Source: Solilutibacter pythonis
GTDB taxonomy: Bacteria > Pseudomonadota > Gammaproteobacteria > Xanthomonadales > Xanthomonadaceae
Reading direction: 5' to 3'
NCBI RefSeq assembly: GCF_003697345.1
Contig: NZ_RFLY01000008.1
Coordinates: forward strand, 62,001-126,000
DNA: 64,000 nucleotides
Shown here: positions 45,444 to 54,731 of the stretch, piece after piece
Layout of the letters: every line of letters begins with the position of its first letter
Position numbering within the stretch: the first letter of the stretch is position 1
Position numbers and translations under genes: made by a program
Notes under the pieces: generated by a model
The model's input: the letters and a program-made list of their open reading frames with translations, nothing else
The model's database searches: none
Told to the model about the DNA's origin: nothing

Positions 45444-46256
45444 TCAAGCCTCGTAGCTATGCTCTGCGGTGGGGAAGGCGCCGCTCTTCACGGCGTCGAC
45501 ATAGGCGCGCACGGCACCGGCGACCGAACCACCCCCAGCCAGGAAATCGCGCACGAAGCGCGGGCGGCGATGGCCGCTGTCGAGGCCAAGCATGTCGTGC
45601 AACACCAGCACCTGTCCGTCGGTATCGGGACCGGCGCCGATGCCGATGGTGGGAATGGGCGAAGCGGCGGTGATCTCGCCCGCCAGCATCGACGGCACCG
45701 CTTCCAGCACCAGCAGCGCGGCGCCGGCCTCGGCCACGGCCAATGCCTCGGCGCGCAGCTTTTCCGCCGCCGCGTCGCCGCGCCCCTGCACCTTGAAGCC
45801 GCCGAAGCGCAGCACCGATTGCGGGGTCAGGCCCAGGTGCGCGCATACCGGAATCTCACGCTCGACCAGGAAGCGGATCGTCTCCAGCTTGTGACCGGCC
45901 CCCTCCAGCTTGACCATGCCGGCGCCGGCTTGAAGGAACTTGGTGGCGGCTTCGAGCGCGCGCTCGGGCGTGGCGTCCGCCTGGAACGGCAGGTCGGCGA
46001 CGATCAGCGCGCGGCGCGTCGCGGCGGCCACGCAGCGGGTGTGATAGGCGATGTCGTCCACCGTCACCGCCAGGGTCGAATGGGCGCCTTGTACCACCAT
46101 GCCCAGCGAATCGCCGATTAGGATCAGATCGATGCCGTTGCCATCGAGTGCACGGGCGAACCCGGCGTCGTAACAGGTCAGCATCGTCAGCTTGCGGCCG
46201 GCTGCGCGCAGCGCGGCCAGTTCCGGCACGGTGACGGGTTTCACGGGCGAATTCAT
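45444..46256 (-). CDS. panB: 3-methyl-2-oxobutanoate hydroxymethyltransferase
   Basis: PanB (270 residues) makes ketopantoate from alpha-ketoisovalerate and methylene-THF. Signatures are [55 protein letters not shown] and [20 protein letters not shown]. The Mg ligands in GDS and the catalytic Glu region are intact. It is 30 bases after folK. Confidence 0.96.
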   Translation of the reverse strand: MNSPVKPVTVPELAALRAAGRKLTMLTCYDAGFARALDGNGIDLILIGDSLGMVVQGAHSTLAVTVDDIAYHTRCVAAATRRALIVADLPFQADATPERALEAATKFLQAGAGMVKLEGAGHKLETIRFLVEREIPVCAHLGLTPQSVLRFGGFKVQGRGDAAAEKLRAEALAVAEAGAALLVLEAVPSMLAGEITAASPIPTIGIGAGPDTDGQVLVLHDMLGLDSGHRRPRFVRDFLAGGGSVAGAVRAYVDAVKSGAFPTAEHSYEA

Positions 46257-46286
46257 CGCGGCTCCAGTGCGGCGGGGCGCTACAGG

Positions 46287-46790
46287 TTAGCGGATCGGAG
46301 CGACGCCAAGACGGTCAGCCGGGCCGAGCGCCGCCAGCGCCTCGCACACCGGGCCGAGGCCGGGAATCCGCGCCTCGGCGGCGATATCCGCCAGCGGCAG
46401 CAGCACGAAGGCACGCTCGGCCATGCGCGGATGCGGCACGTCGAGCCCATCGGCCTCGATGACCGCGTCGCCGTACATCAGCAGGTCAAGGTCGAGCGTG
46501 CGCGGCCCCCAGCGCCGTTCACGCGCGCGATCACGGCCATGCGCGCTTTCGACGGCGAGCAGCGCCCGCAGCAGCGCCGGCGCGGTCAGCGTGGTTTCGA
46601 GCTTGGCCGCCGCATTGACGAAATCGGCCTGCGCGACGCCGCCCACCGGCACGCTGCGATAGAGCGAGGACGCCGCCACGAGGCGCGTCTCCGGCAACGC
46701 GCCCAACGCTCCGAACGCGGCGCGCAGGGTGGCCTCGACATCGCCGATATTGCCGCCCAGGCCGACGAAGGCCGTGACCGGCGCGTTCAT
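46287..46790 (-). CDS. folK: HPPK (2-amino-4-hydroxy-6-hydroxymethyldihydropteridine diphosphokinase)
   Basis: FolK (167 residues) activates the pterin for folate synthesis. AFVGLGGNIGDVEATLRAAF starts the protein. The Mg/ATP motif is RRWGPRTLDLDLLMYGD, and VPHPRMAERAFVLLPLADI is the family C-terminal block. Its ATG overlaps the pcnB stop (ATGA), so translation is coupled, as is usual for pcnB-folK. Confidence 0.96.
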   Translation of the reverse strand: MNAPVTAFVGLGGNIGDVEATLRAAFGALGALPETRLVAASSLYRSVPVGGVAQADFVNAAAKLETTLTAPALLRALLAVESAHGRDRARERRWGPRTLDLDLLMYGDAVIEADGLDVPHPRMAERAFVLLPLADIAAEARIPGLGPVCEALAALGPADRLGVAPIR

Positions 46791-48136
46791 TCCACCGGCT
46801 TGCGCGGACGCCGGCGGCGGCGACGACGCGGCGCATCGGCCGCCTGCGCCGCCTCCTCGGCGGCGATCTCATCCGGGGTTTCCCCGTCTGGATCGCAGGC
46901 GACGCGCAGTTCCGGGAGCATCGACTGCTCGCCACGCCAGAAGGCGACATCGGCGGCGTGCTCGTCCGAGGCGAACTGGCGGAACTGGAGGAAATCGAAA
47001 GCGGCGCGAAAGCGCGGATGCGCCAGCAGTCGCTCGACGCGCTTGTGTTGGGCGAAACGCGGTTGCAGCAGCCAGATTTCCTGCATCGGAATCGAGAACC
47101 GGCGCGGAAGCGCGACGATCCGCGTCTGGTGCAAGGTCACTTGGTCGGCGCCGCGGCGCTGCGCCTCGGCGGTATGCATGCCCTTGTTTTGCAGCTTCAT
47201 CAGCGCGTGCGCATAAGCCGGCCACAACAGCAGCGCGAACAGGAAAGCCGGCGATACCGGCTCCTCGCCAGCCACCCGCGCGTCGGTGTTGGCAAGCCCG
47301 GCCACCAGCATCCGCCGCAACGCACCGCTACGATTGCATTTCAACGCCGCGGCGGTTTCCGGCAGCAGCACCGGCAGCAAGCCGTTGCGCTCCAGGCCCT
47401 CGAAACTGGCGACGGCATGGCCGGACAGGAAGAGTTTCAGGCACTCTTCGAACAACCGCGCCGGCGCGGCTTCGGCCAGCAAGGGTGAGAGGCGCGGAAT
47501 CGGCGCGGCGGTGGCCGGCTCGATCGTGAAGCCGAGCTTGGCCGCCAACCGCACCGCGCGCAGCATGCGTACCGGGTCCTCGCGATAGCGCGCTTCGGGA
47601 TCGCCGATGAGCCGGAGGACGCGCGCCTGCACGTCCTCGAAACCGCCGCAGTAATCGCGCACCGAGAAATCCTCGATGGCGTAATACAGGGCGTTGGCGG
47701 TGAAATCGCGCCGCAGCGCATCTTCCTCGATACCGCCGTAGATGTTGTCGCACAGCACGCGGCCGTCGTCATCGATCTGACGATCGCCGCTGTCATCGTT
47801 GCCGGCGGCGCGGAAGGTCGCCACCTCGATGATCTCGCGGCCGAACACCACGTGCGCGAGCCGGAAGCGCCGGCCGATCAGCCGGCAATTGCGGAACAGG
47901 GCCTTGACCTCCTCCGGCGTGGCATCGGTGGCGATGTCGAAATCCTTGGGGATGACACCGATGAGCAGGTCGCGCACGGCGCCGCCGACCAGGTGAGCCT
48001 GGAAGCCGGCCTCGCGCAAACGGTAGAGAACGCGCAGCGCGCCGGAACTGATGTCCTTGCGCGAGACGTTGTGGGCATCGCGCGGGATGTGTTGCAACAC
48101 CGGCGCGGCGAAAGGGGGATTGGATTGTTCGGACAT
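46787..48136 (-). CDS. pcnB: poly(A) polymerase I
   Basis: PcnB (449 residues from the ATG at 48136) adds 3' poly(A) tails that mark RNA for decay. The nucleotidyltransferase core has AHLVGGAVRDLLIGVIPKDF with DIATDATPEEV, RRFRLAHVVFG and EDALRRDFTANALYYAIED. PVRMLRAVRLAAKLGF is the neck-domain motif. The basic C-terminus (PRRRRRRRPRKPVE) is as in E. coli PAP I and separates it from CCA-adding enzymes. First gene of the minus-strand run to pgi. Confidence 0.95.
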   Translation of the reverse strand: MSEQSNPPFAAPVLQHIPRDAHNVSRKDISSGALRVLYRLREAGFQAHLVGGAVRDLLIGVIPKDFDIATDATPEEVKALFRNCRLIGRRFRLAHVVFGREIIEVATFRAAGNDDSGDRQIDDDGRVLCDNIYGGIEEDALRRDFTANALYYAIEDFSVRDYCGGFEDVQARVLRLIGDPEARYREDPVRMLRAVRLAAKLGFTIEPATAAPIPRLSPLLAEAAPARLFEECLKLFLSGHAVASFEGLERNGLLPVLLPETAAALKCNRSGALRRMLVAGLANTDARVAGEEPVSPAFLFALLLWPAYAHALMKLQNKGMHTAEAQRRGADQVTLHQTRIVALPRRFSIPMQEIWLLQPRFAQHKRVERLLAHPRFRAAFDFLQFRQFASDEHAADVAFWRGEQSMLPELRVACDPDGETPDEIAAEEAAQAADAPRRRRRRRPRKPVE

Positions 48137-48205
48137 TCGGCCCGGATACGTGTCAAATCGGATAAACCGCCCTATACTATCCCGCCTCGCATTCATGCGA
48201 CCAAT

Positions 48206-48281
48206 GCTCCCTTCGTCTAGCGGTCCAGGACGCGGCCCTCTCAAGGCTGAAACACGGGTTCGAGTCCCGTAGGGAGCGCCA
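48206..48281 (+). tRNA. tRNA-Glu (anticodon CTC)
   Basis: A 76-base tRNA. The acceptor GCTCCCT pairs with AGGGAGC (48271-48277), then G and encoded CCA. The anticodon stem CGGCC/GGCTG holds the loop CTCTCAA, giving CUC for GAG codons. The T-loop GGGTTCGAGTCCC is normal. fdxA starts 22 bases downstream with no hairpin between, so the two may be co-transcribed. Confidence 0.96.
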
Positions 48282-48303
48282 CTTTTTTCCCCGAAACCAG
48301 GCC

Positions 48304-48627
48304 ATGCCCTTCGTCGTCACCGACAACTGCATCAAGTGCAAGTACACCGATTGCGTGGAGGTCTGCCCGGTGGACTGTTTCCACGAAGGGCCGAACTTCC
48401 TGGTGATCGATCCGGTCGAATGCATCGATTGCACCCTGTGTGAACCCGAATGCCCGGCCAACGCGATATTCCCCGAGGATGACGTGCCGGCCGGCCAGGA
48501 GCATTTCATCGCGCTCAACGCCGAGTTGACCGCCGAGTGGCCGATCATCACCACCCGCAAGGACCCGCTGCCGGACGCCCAGGAATGGGACGGCAAGCCG
48601 AACAAGCTGCCCTTCCTCGAACGCTGA
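48304..48627 (+). CDS. fdxA: 7Fe-8S ferredoxin FdxA
   Basis: A 107-residue soluble ferredoxin. Cys at 9, 12, 17, 21, 25 and 40, 43, 46, 50 ([19 protein letters not shown] and [13 protein letters not shown]) give one 3Fe-4S and one 4Fe-4S cluster, as in Azotobacter FdI. The acidic C-terminal half ([20 protein letters not shown]) is characteristic of FdxA. Electron partner unknown. Confidence 0.94.
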   Translation: MPFVVTDNCIKCKYTDCVEVCPVDCFHEGPNFLVIDPVECIDCTLCEPECPANAIFPEDDVPAGQEHFIALNAELTAEWPIITTRKDPLPDAQEWDGKPNKLPFLER

Positions 48628-48650
48628 AGCGCGCCCCGCAACGATGACGG

Positions 48651-48670
48651 ACGGACGCCTTGGCGTCCGT
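48651..48670 (+). terminator. hairpin after fdxA
   Basis: ACGGACGCC (48651-48659) pairs with GGCGTCCGT (48662-48670), followed by TCC. The same stem recurs at 53062-53087, so this is a repeated element used as a gene-end hairpin. Confidence 0.6.
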
Positions 48671-48787
48671 TCCCGCATGGATATTCCATCCGCGACATTA
48701 TCTCCGCCACCGGCCACCCTTGCCGCGCCTCGAAAGCGCTCCGGAGCATGACCGTCCCCGCCGTTTTCCGGCAACCGCCCGCGCATC

Positions 48788-48834
48788 AACGAGAACGATT
48801 CTTGTTGCGTGAGAGTGCCGGGACAACGTAAAAT
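48788..48834 (+). promoter_or_regulatory. Fur-like dyad and promoter upstream of the DUF4198 / EF-hand genes
   Basis: AACGAGAACGATTCTTGTT (48788-48806) is an imperfect inverted repeat with AGAA/TTCT arms, close to Fur boxes of the GATAACGATTCTC type. A weak promoter overlaps its end: TTGCGT (48805-48810), 18 bases, TAAAAT (48829-48834). The first start codon is at 48915. The rest of the 48628-48914 gap shows only the fdxA hairpin. Confidence 0.5.
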
Positions 48835-48914
48835 CGCCCCCCGCCAGCCAATCGGTCCAGCCGGTCGCCAGCAGACAACCCGTCCTGATGGACGTCTCTG
48901 ACCGGGATCCACCG

Positions 48915-49706
48915 ATGAAAGCCGCCACCTTCGGCCTGCTGTTCGCGCTGGCCGTACTGCCTGTCCGGGCGCATACGCCTTATCTCCACGCCACTGGCGA
49001 CGTCGCCGCTCGGGGCGGCCTGGTATCGATGGAAGCGGCGTTCGCCGAAACCTTCTTCGTGCCGGAAGTGGCGTTCGACAACAGCGAATTCGTCGTCACC
49101 GGTCCCGATGGCCGGCATCACGCGCCGGATCGCATCGAAGTCTGGAAAGCGCGCACGCTGGCCGAGCACCGCATCGGCCAGGCACCGGGGACATGGCGCT
49201 TCAGTACCGGCCCGCGTCACGGCGCCCGCTTCCGCACCTGGGAAGTGGACGGGAAACGCCAATCCAGCCGCGACCCGGCCGTGAAGATTCCCGCCGGCGC
49301 CAAGCTGGTTTCCGACTTCCAATCGTTGACCATCGCCGAAACCTACCTCAGTGTCGGTGCGCCCAACCGCGCCGCCCTGGCGCCGCGCGGCAAGGGGCTG
49401 GAGATCGTCGCCATCGACCATCCCAACGATCTCTACGTGGGCGAGGATTTCGCCTTCCGCGTGCTGTTCGACGGACAACCGCTGGCCGGGAAAAAAATCG
49501 AGATCACCGAGGCGGTATCCGACAGCGGCAACACGCCACGGATTGTCACGCTCTCCACCGATGCCGACGGCCGCGCGGTCTTCAAATCGGAACACCCCAC
49601 GCGGTGGCTGGCGCTGGTGCGCCACCGCACGCCCGCCCCGGCCTCGGTCGGCGCGGCGGAATACAGCCATTCCTACACCCTCACCTTCCGCACGCTGGCA
49701 CAGTGA
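48915..49706 (+). CDS. exported DUF4198 protein
   Basis: The 263-residue protein has a signal peptide (MKAATFGLLFALAVLPVRAH). The mature N-terminus starts HTPYL, a pattern of periplasmic DUF4198 (NikM-like) proteins where the N-terminal His can bind metal. Two immunoglobulin-like halves are suggested by DLYVGEDFAFRVLFDG and DADGRAVFKSEHPTRW. Such proteins often sit beside TonB receptors and metal transporters. It is followed 14 bases later by the EF-hand gene. Metal binding is inference. Confidence 0.78.
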   Translation: MKAATFGLLFALAVLPVRAHTPYLHATGDVAARGGLVSMEAAFAETFFVPEVAFDNSEFVVTGPDGRHHAPDRIEVWKARTLAEHRIGQAPGTWRFSTGPRHGARFRTWEVDGKRQSSRDPAVKIPAGAKLVSDFQSLTIAETYLSVGAPNRAALAPRGKGLEIVAIDHPNDLYVGEDFAFRVLFDGQPLAGKKIEITEAVSDSGNTPRIVTLSTDADGRAVFKSEHPTRWLALVRHRTPAPASVGAAEYSHSYTLTFRTLAQ

Positions 49707-49720
49707 CGCCCGGAGCCGCC

Positions 49721-50572
49721 ATGAAACTCACCCTCGCCCTGTCGCTGCTGCTGCCGGCCGTGGTGGCCCATGCCGCCGACAAACCGGCCAGCGGCCCGCG
49801 CGCCTCGTTCAGCGGCCACGGCGAAAACGTCCGCCACTTCATCCAGGCGCACGACCTGGATGGCGACGGCGCGATCGACCGGGCCGAGTTCGAACGGTTC
49901 CGCCGCCAGCGCTTCGAGGCCACCGACCTCGACCGCGACGGCGCGATCAGCCTGCCCGAATACGTCACCGAATTCGATGCCCGCCTCGATGAAATGCTGA
50001 AGCCGGAACTGGCCGCCATCGACGGTATGACCCGTACCCGCTTCAGCGCGCTGGCCGGCGGCGGCAGCCACGTCACACGCGAGCGCTACGACGCCTCCGG
50101 CGCGCGCATTTACGCCGCCTACGCCGCGGACAAGCTGCCCACCGCACTGCCAGCGGCGGATGGCCGGCGGCGCCTGCTGGACTTGCCGACCACCCACAGC
50201 CGCAACGGCCTGATGGCGCTGTACGACCGCAACAGCGATAGCCACCTAGCGCGCGAGGAATTCGACACCGCGCGCGCCGAACAATTCGAACGCACCGACG
50301 TCAACCGCGATGGCCGCATCGGCTTCGACGAATACGCCACCGAGTACGGCGAGCGCATCGAGCGCGCCCGCCACGATCTGAACGTGCGCGCCATCCGCCA
50401 GACCCGGGTGCGCTTCGGCGTGCTCGACAAGAATCGCGACGATCGTGTCGACTGGGGTGAATACATGGCCTCCGGCCAGCGCCTGTTCGACGGCAACGAC
50501 CGCAATGGCGACGGCCGGGTGGACGCCACCGACGCCACCCACCCGCCCAAGCCGCGCACTGGCGCCAACTAG
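49721..50572 (+). CDS. exported protein with six EF-hand calcium-binding loops
   Basis: The 283-residue protein has a signal peptide (LALSLLLPAVVAHAAD). It carries six EF-hand-type loops: DLDGDGAIDRAEF, DLDRDGAISLPEY, DRNSDSHLAREEF, DVNRDGRIGFDEY, DKNRDDRVDWGEY and DRNGDGRVDATD. It is periplasmic and probably binds Ca2+. It lies between a DUF4198 gene (14 bases) and a TonB receptor gene (153 bases, with a strong hairpin between). How calcium binding relates to uptake is unknown. Confidence 0.85.
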   Translation: MKLTLALSLLLPAVVAHAADKPASGPRASFSGHGENVRHFIQAHDLDGDGAIDRAEFERFRRQRFEATDLDRDGAISLPEYVTEFDARLDEMLKPELAAIDGMTRTRFSALAGGGSHVTRERYDASGARIYAAYAADKLPTALPAADGRRRLLDLPTTHSRNGLMALYDRNSDSHLAREEFDTARAEQFERTDVNRDGRIGFDEYATEYGERIERARHDLNVRAIRQTRVRFGVLDKNRDDRVDWGEYMASGQRLFDGNDRNGDGRVDATDATHPPKPRTGAN

Positions 50573-50582
50573 CCCGTGTCCC

Positions 50583-50627
50583 GGACGGAGCGCCACACAG
50601 GGAGGTGTGGCGTTCCGTCTCTTTGTT
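50583..50627 (+). terminator. strong hairpin between the EF-hand gene and the receptor gene
   Basis: GACGGAGCGCCACAC (50583-50597) pairs with GTGTGGCGTTCCGTC (50604-50618), 15 pairs with one G-T, followed by TCTTTGTTT. It is either a true terminator or an attenuator that lowers receptor expression relative to the upstream genes. Confidence 0.8.
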
Positions 50628-50725
50628 TCGCGCGGCCTCGCGCCACGCATCCCCGCCAGTCCCGCCACGCACGGCCCTCTGCCCGACCGCAGCCGGAAAT
50701 CGACCAACCGACCTGTGGAGTTTCC

Positions 50726-53044
50726 ATGCAGATTCAACCCACGCGCCGCGTGCTGGCGCTTTCCATCCTCCTGGCCCTGTCGCCGGCAACCCATGCCGCC
50801 GAGGGAAGCGGCGCCGAAGCCGCCGCCTCGCTCGACCGCGTGACCGTGCATGGGCAACGCCTCAAAAAGCGTTCAGCCAACCAGAACGTCGAGCGGGTGG
50901 ACGACAAGCGCCTGGCGGAGGAAATAGCCAACCGGCTCGAAGACGTGATCCGCTATATCCCCGGCGTGGAGATCGTCGACATGGGCCGCTTCGGCGAGAA
51001 TGGCTTCAACATCCGCGGCCTGGAAAGCGACCGGGTATCGATGAGCATCGACGGGCTGGATCTGGCCGAATCGCTGGAAACCGCGCGCGATTACGAGTTC
51101 TTCCGCGCCGGTCGCGGCGGCCCCGACATCGACACACTGAAGCGGGTGGAGATCGTCAAAGGCGCGGACGGCATCGGCCTAGGCAGTGGCGCACTCGGCG
51201 GCGGCGTGGCCTTCGTCAGCAAGGACCCGCGCGACTACCTGGCGGCCAAAGGCAACGACACCCACCTCGGCCTCAAACTCGGCTATGCCAGCGCCAGCCG
51301 CGAGAAGATGGGCACGGCAAGCTTCGCCAACCGCGGCGGCATCGTCGAATCCATGCTGGTCCACACCCGCCGCAATGGACAGGAAACCCGTGGCTGGTAC
51401 GCCGATACGCGTGCCGAAACCGGCAGTTCCCGGCGCATCCCCGACCCCGTCGACCGTGACAGCCGCAACTGGCTGGGCAAGCTGGATTTCGTGCTGAGCG
51501 AAGCGCACCGCGTCGGCATCGTCGCCGAACGCAGTCTTGGTGAAGCCCGGGTCGAAAACCTGAGCCGGGTCTCGCCCCCCGGCTATCTGCAACGCTGGGG
51601 CGACGACCGCAACCAGCGCGACCGCTACGGCCTGCGCTGGCACTGGCGGGCCGGCCATGCGCTGTTCGACACGCTGGAAGCGCAAGCCGACTGGCAAAAG
51701 ACCGAAAGCACCGGCCTGACCCGCATCCTGGCCGGGCGCGGCTGCCCCGGCGGCACGGCGCCTTGCTGGCGCAGCGAAAACCGCGCCAGCCGCCAGCGGC
51801 AAAACCGCATCGCCTTCGATTTCGACAAGGCCATCGACGGCGACGTCCGCCACCGGATCGGCTATGGCCTGGCCTGGCAGCGGCGCAAAGTGGATTTCAG
51901 CTCGATCGACACCCGCTGGCGGGCCGACGGCGGCGTGGCGAGTGTCGAGATCGACCCCTCGCAGGTGCCGGAAACCACCGTGGGTTCGTGGAATCTCTAT
52001 CTGCGCGACCGCATGCGCCTCGCCGATGGCCGCTTCGGCCTGACGCTCGGCGCCCGCTACGACCGCTACGATTACACGCCGAAGACCTCGCCCACCTTCA
52101 CCGACCCGTTGGGCGCGATGGTGCCGGTGCGCTTCGCCGCCCCCAGTTGGCAGACCGGGCTGGATTGGCGCATCACCGGAAACCAGACGCTGTGGCTACA
52201 GGCCGGCAGCGGTTTCCGCGCCCCGACCGTCGCCAACATGTATTCGCCGATCAGCTACAGCAACGCCACCGTGGTCGCCACCGGCGAAACCGTGCGCTAC
52301 TGGACCAATGCCCCCAACCCCGACCTGAAAGCCGAAACCAGCCTGAATCTTGAACTGGGCTGGCGCTGGCAAGGCGAGATGGCGCGCTGGGGCGTGTCGG
52401 TATTCCGCGACCGTTACAGCGATTTCATCGAAGCCGTGGAAACGGTGCGCAATGCCGGCACTCAATACCAAATCTGCGATTTCCGCGGCTGCCGCGTCAC
52501 CGACGGCAACCGCTATTACCGGCCCGAGAATTTCGGCCAAGTCACGGTCAAGGGCTACGAACTGGATAGCCAGGTGCGGTTCGGCACATCGTGGTCGCTG
52601 CGCATGGCCTGGTCGCAGACCCGCGGCGAACAGCGCAACGGCACGCCACTGGACAGCATCAACCCGGCGCGCGGGGTCATCGGCCTGCGCTGGAACAGCG
52701 CCGACGCGCGTTGGAGCATCGGCGGCCACCTGACCCATGCATTGGCCAAGAAACGCCGCGACACCACCGTGCGCACCGACCCATTCACCGGCAAAGCGAT
52801 GGAGCGCTTCGTAAGCCCGGCATGGACGGTGGTGGACCTGATCGCCAGTTTCCAGCCCAGCCCGCAGTGGCGGATCAATGCCGGCGTCTACAACCTGTTC
52901 GACCGCGAATACGCCACCTGGCCGCGCATCCGCATGGTCGGCCGCGGTAACTTCGCCCTGTACGGCTACGCCACCGACGAAGGCTTTGGCCGCCTGACCC
53001 AACCCGGCCGCAATGCACGGCTGAGCGTGGCCTACACGTTCTGA
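50726..53044 (+). CDS. TonB-dependent receptor, haemoglobin/transferrin receptor type
   Basis: A 772-residue outer-membrane receptor (ATG at 50726). Signal peptide LALSILLALSPATHAAE, then the TonB-box region LDRVTVHG. The plug has RLEDVIRYIPGVEIVDMGRF, NIRGLESDRVSMSIDGLDLA and VEIVKGADGIGLGSGALGGG, which mark the haem/haemoglobin receptor class. The barrel includes GSGFRAPTVANMYSP (FRAP motif) and ends LSVAYTF. No NPNL motif was seen, only NAPNPDLKAETS in its place. The ligand may be haem, a haemoprotein or another metal complex. It shares a cluster with DUF4198 and EF-hand genes. Confidence 0.87.
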   Translation: MQIQPTRRVLALSILLALSPATHAAEGSGAEAAASLDRVTVHGQRLKKRSANQNVERVDDKRLAEEIANRLEDVIRYIPGVEIVDMGRFGENGFNIRGLESDRVSMSIDGLDLAESLETARDYEFFRAGRGGPDIDTLKRVEIVKGADGIGLGSGALGGGVAFVSKDPRDYLAAKGNDTHLGLKLGYASASREKMGTASFANRGGIVESMLVHTRRNGQETRGWYADTRAETGSSRRIPDPVDRDSRNWLGKLDFVLSEAHRVGIVAERSLGEARVENLSRVSPPGYLQRWGDDRNQRDRYGLRWHWRAGHALFDTLEAQADWQKTESTGLTRILAGRGCPGGTAPCWRSENRASRQRQNRIAFDFDKAIDGDVRHRIGYGLAWQRRKVDFSSIDTRWRADGGVASVEIDPSQVPETTVGSWNLYLRDRMRLADGRFGLTLGARYDRYDYTPKTSPTFTDPLGAMVPVRFAAPSWQTGLDWRITGNQTLWLQAGSGFRAPTVANMYSPISYSNATVVATGETVRYWTNAPNPDLKAETSLNLELGWRWQGEMARWGVSVFRDRYSDFIEAVETVRNAGTQYQICDFRGCRVTDGNRYYRPENFGQVTVKGYELDSQVRFGTSWSLRMAWSQTRGEQRNGTPLDSINPARGVIGLRWNSADARWSIGGHLTHALAKKRRDTTVRTDPFTGKAMERFVSPAWTVVDLIASFQPSPQWRINAGVYNLFDREYATWPRIRMVGRGNFALYGYATDEGFGRLTQPGRNARLSVAYTF

Positions 53045-53061
53045 AACAAACGCCGGAAAAC

Positions 53062-53087
53062 GGAACGGACGCCGAGGCGTCCGTTCC
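53062..53087. terminator. hairpin between converging receptor and bamC genes
   Basis: GGAACGGACGCC (53062-53073) pairs with GGCGTCCGTTCC (53076-53087). The inner part equals the fdxA hairpin at 48651. Confidence 0.65.
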
Positions 53088-53120
53088 ACTTGCCATCGAT
53101 TGACCTGCCTAAAAGCGGGA

Positions 53121-53642
53121 TCAGCGACCGCCGAGCGCGGTCTTGAGTTGGCCCATCAACGCGGTGGCGGCATCGCCGGTTTCCGGCAGGCCGCGCGGGT
53201 CGACCGCCGACACCTGGACGCCCTCGCCGCTCTGGGTCGCACGCACCAGGAAATTGACGCCCTGATAGGCCACGTCGTAGCTGCCGAGCAGTTGGGCGCG
53301 GCTGGTGATGGCCAGGCCGGGAACGGCGCCCAACGCCTCGCCGAGGCGGTTGTAGACGGCATCGCGATCGCCGGCAACGTTGAAACTGGAACCGGCCGGC
53401 ACCGCGGCGGCGGCGCGCGGTGCCGCCTGCGAGGCCATCACGCCCCCCGCCTGCCCGGGCAGCGCCATCGCACCGCTGGTGTCGGGACGATCCATTTCCG
53501 GCGGCAATTCCAGCGGGCGGGCTTCGCCACTCAACTTGTAGGCTTCGTTGTCCTTGCGGAACCGGCTGCACCCGGTGGTGAGCACCACGACGACGGCGAG
53601 ACTGGCAAGGATGGCGGCGCGGCCGGGGGAAGCGATACGCAT
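53121..53642 (-). CDS. bamC: outer-membrane assembly lipoprotein BamC-like
   Basis: A 173-residue lipoprotein: signal ILASLAVVVVLTTGC with Cys25 as lipid site, then the unstructured N-terminus with LELPPEMDRPD-type sequence, which in BamC binds BamD. One C-terminal helix-grip domain follows (AVYNRLGEALGAVPGLAIT). It is only half the length of E. coli BamC (344), with a single domain. The order dapA-bamC is conserved with E. coli and supports the name. It starts 22 bases after dapA. Confidence 0.82.
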   Translation of the reverse strand: MRIASPGRAAILASLAVVVVLTTGCSRFRKDNEAYKLSGEARPLELPPEMDRPDTSGAMALPGQAGGVMASQAAPRAAAAVPAGSSFNVAGDRDAVYNRLGEALGAVPGLAITSRAQLLGSYDVAYQGVNFLVRATQSGEGVQVSAVDPRGLPETGDAATALMGQLKTALGGR

Positions 53643-53664
53643 GGGATTCTCCAGGTGGGATTCG

Positions 53665-54612
53665 TCAGGCCGCGCGGCGGCATTCGTGTTCGAGGGCAAG
53701 GATAGCCGCCGCCGCCGGTTCCAGCCGGCCGGCATTGGCCTCCGAAAGCGGGGTCAACGGCAGGCGCAATCCTTCGCCGATGCCGAAGCGGCGCAGCAAC
53801 GCCTTCACCGGGATCGGGTTCGGCTCGCAGCTCATGAAGTCGTACAGGGGGCGCAGGGTGGCATCGTGGGCAGTGGCCGCCTCGGCCTCGCCGGCGCGGG
53901 CGAGATCGCAAAGCCGGCGAAAGGACGCGGGCAGCACGTTGGAGGCCACCGAGATCACGCCATCGGCGCCGGACAGCAGGGCGCGACAGGCGGTGGGATC
54001 GTCGCCGGACAGCACCGCGAAGCCCGGCCCCTTGAGCCGCAACAAAGCCGCCATCCGCTCGGGCGCGGCGACCGCTTCCTTGATGCCGATGATGGCCGCA
54101 TGGCCGGCCAGTCGCGCCACGGTCTCCGGCCGCATGTCGCTGCCGGTGCGGCCGGGGACGTTGTAGAGCAGCACCGGCAGGCCGCCCTGGTCGGCGACCG
54201 CGAGATAATGGGCGAGCAGTCCGGCCTGGGTCGGGCGCACGTAGGGCGGCGTCACCACCAACGCGGCATCGGCGCCAAGCGCGGCGGCGCGGCGGGTCAG
54301 GGCGATGGTCTTGGCGGTGTTAGACAGCCCGGTGCCGGCCAGTACCGGCACGCGCCCGCCCACCCGCGCCACGGCTCGCCGCAGCAGTTCTTCGTATTCG
54401 GCATCGTCGAGCGCGGCGGCCTCGCCGGTGGAACCGGCCACCACCAGCGCCTCGGTGCCGCCGTCGAGCTGGGTGTCGACCAGCCGCGACCAGGCATCGA
54501 AATCGACCTCGCCCCGGGCGTCGAACGGCGTGGCGAGCGCGGTGATGCTGCCGGTGATGCGCGGTGCGGAATCAGCCAAGATCGGAGCCTGCGAATGGGA
54601 AACGGCGCGCAT
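53665..54612 (-). CDS. dapA: 4-hydroxy-tetrahydrodipicolinate synthase
   Basis: DapA condenses pyruvate with aspartate semialdehyde for lysine and DAP synthesis. Motifs are [33 protein letters not shown], the catalytic Tyr in [16 protein letters not shown], the Schiff-base Lys in [14 protein letters not shown] and [13 protein letters not shown] prefer the ATG at 54612 (315 residues); ATG 54636 is an alternative. Its start is 120 bases from the divergent gcvR start. Note that the usual GTTG-like TTGE is GSTGEA here. Confidence 0.95.
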   Translation of the reverse strand: MRAVSHSQAPILADSAPRITGSITALATPFDARGEVDFDAWSRLVDTQLDGGTEALVVAGSTGEAAALDDAEYEELLRRAVARVGGRVPVLAGTGLSNTAKTIALTRRAAALGADAALVVTPPYVRPTQAGLLAHYLAVADQGGLPVLLYNVPGRTGSDMRPETVARLAGHAAIIGIKEAVAAPERMAALLRLKGPGFAVLSGDDPTACRALLSGADGVISVASNVLPASFRRLCDLARAGEAEAATAHDATLRPLYDFMSCEPNPIPVKALLRRFGIGEGLRLPLTPLSEANAGRLEPAAAAILALEHECRRAA

Positions 54613-54731
54613 GGCGCCAACGAAATGCCCCCGCATGTTACTTGCGGGCTGAAATCACCGGCAAGTATCCTGCACCGAGGCGCCGGCCTTCCGCCGGCCT
54701 CTGTTCAGGCCCACCGGCCTTGGAAGCTGTC

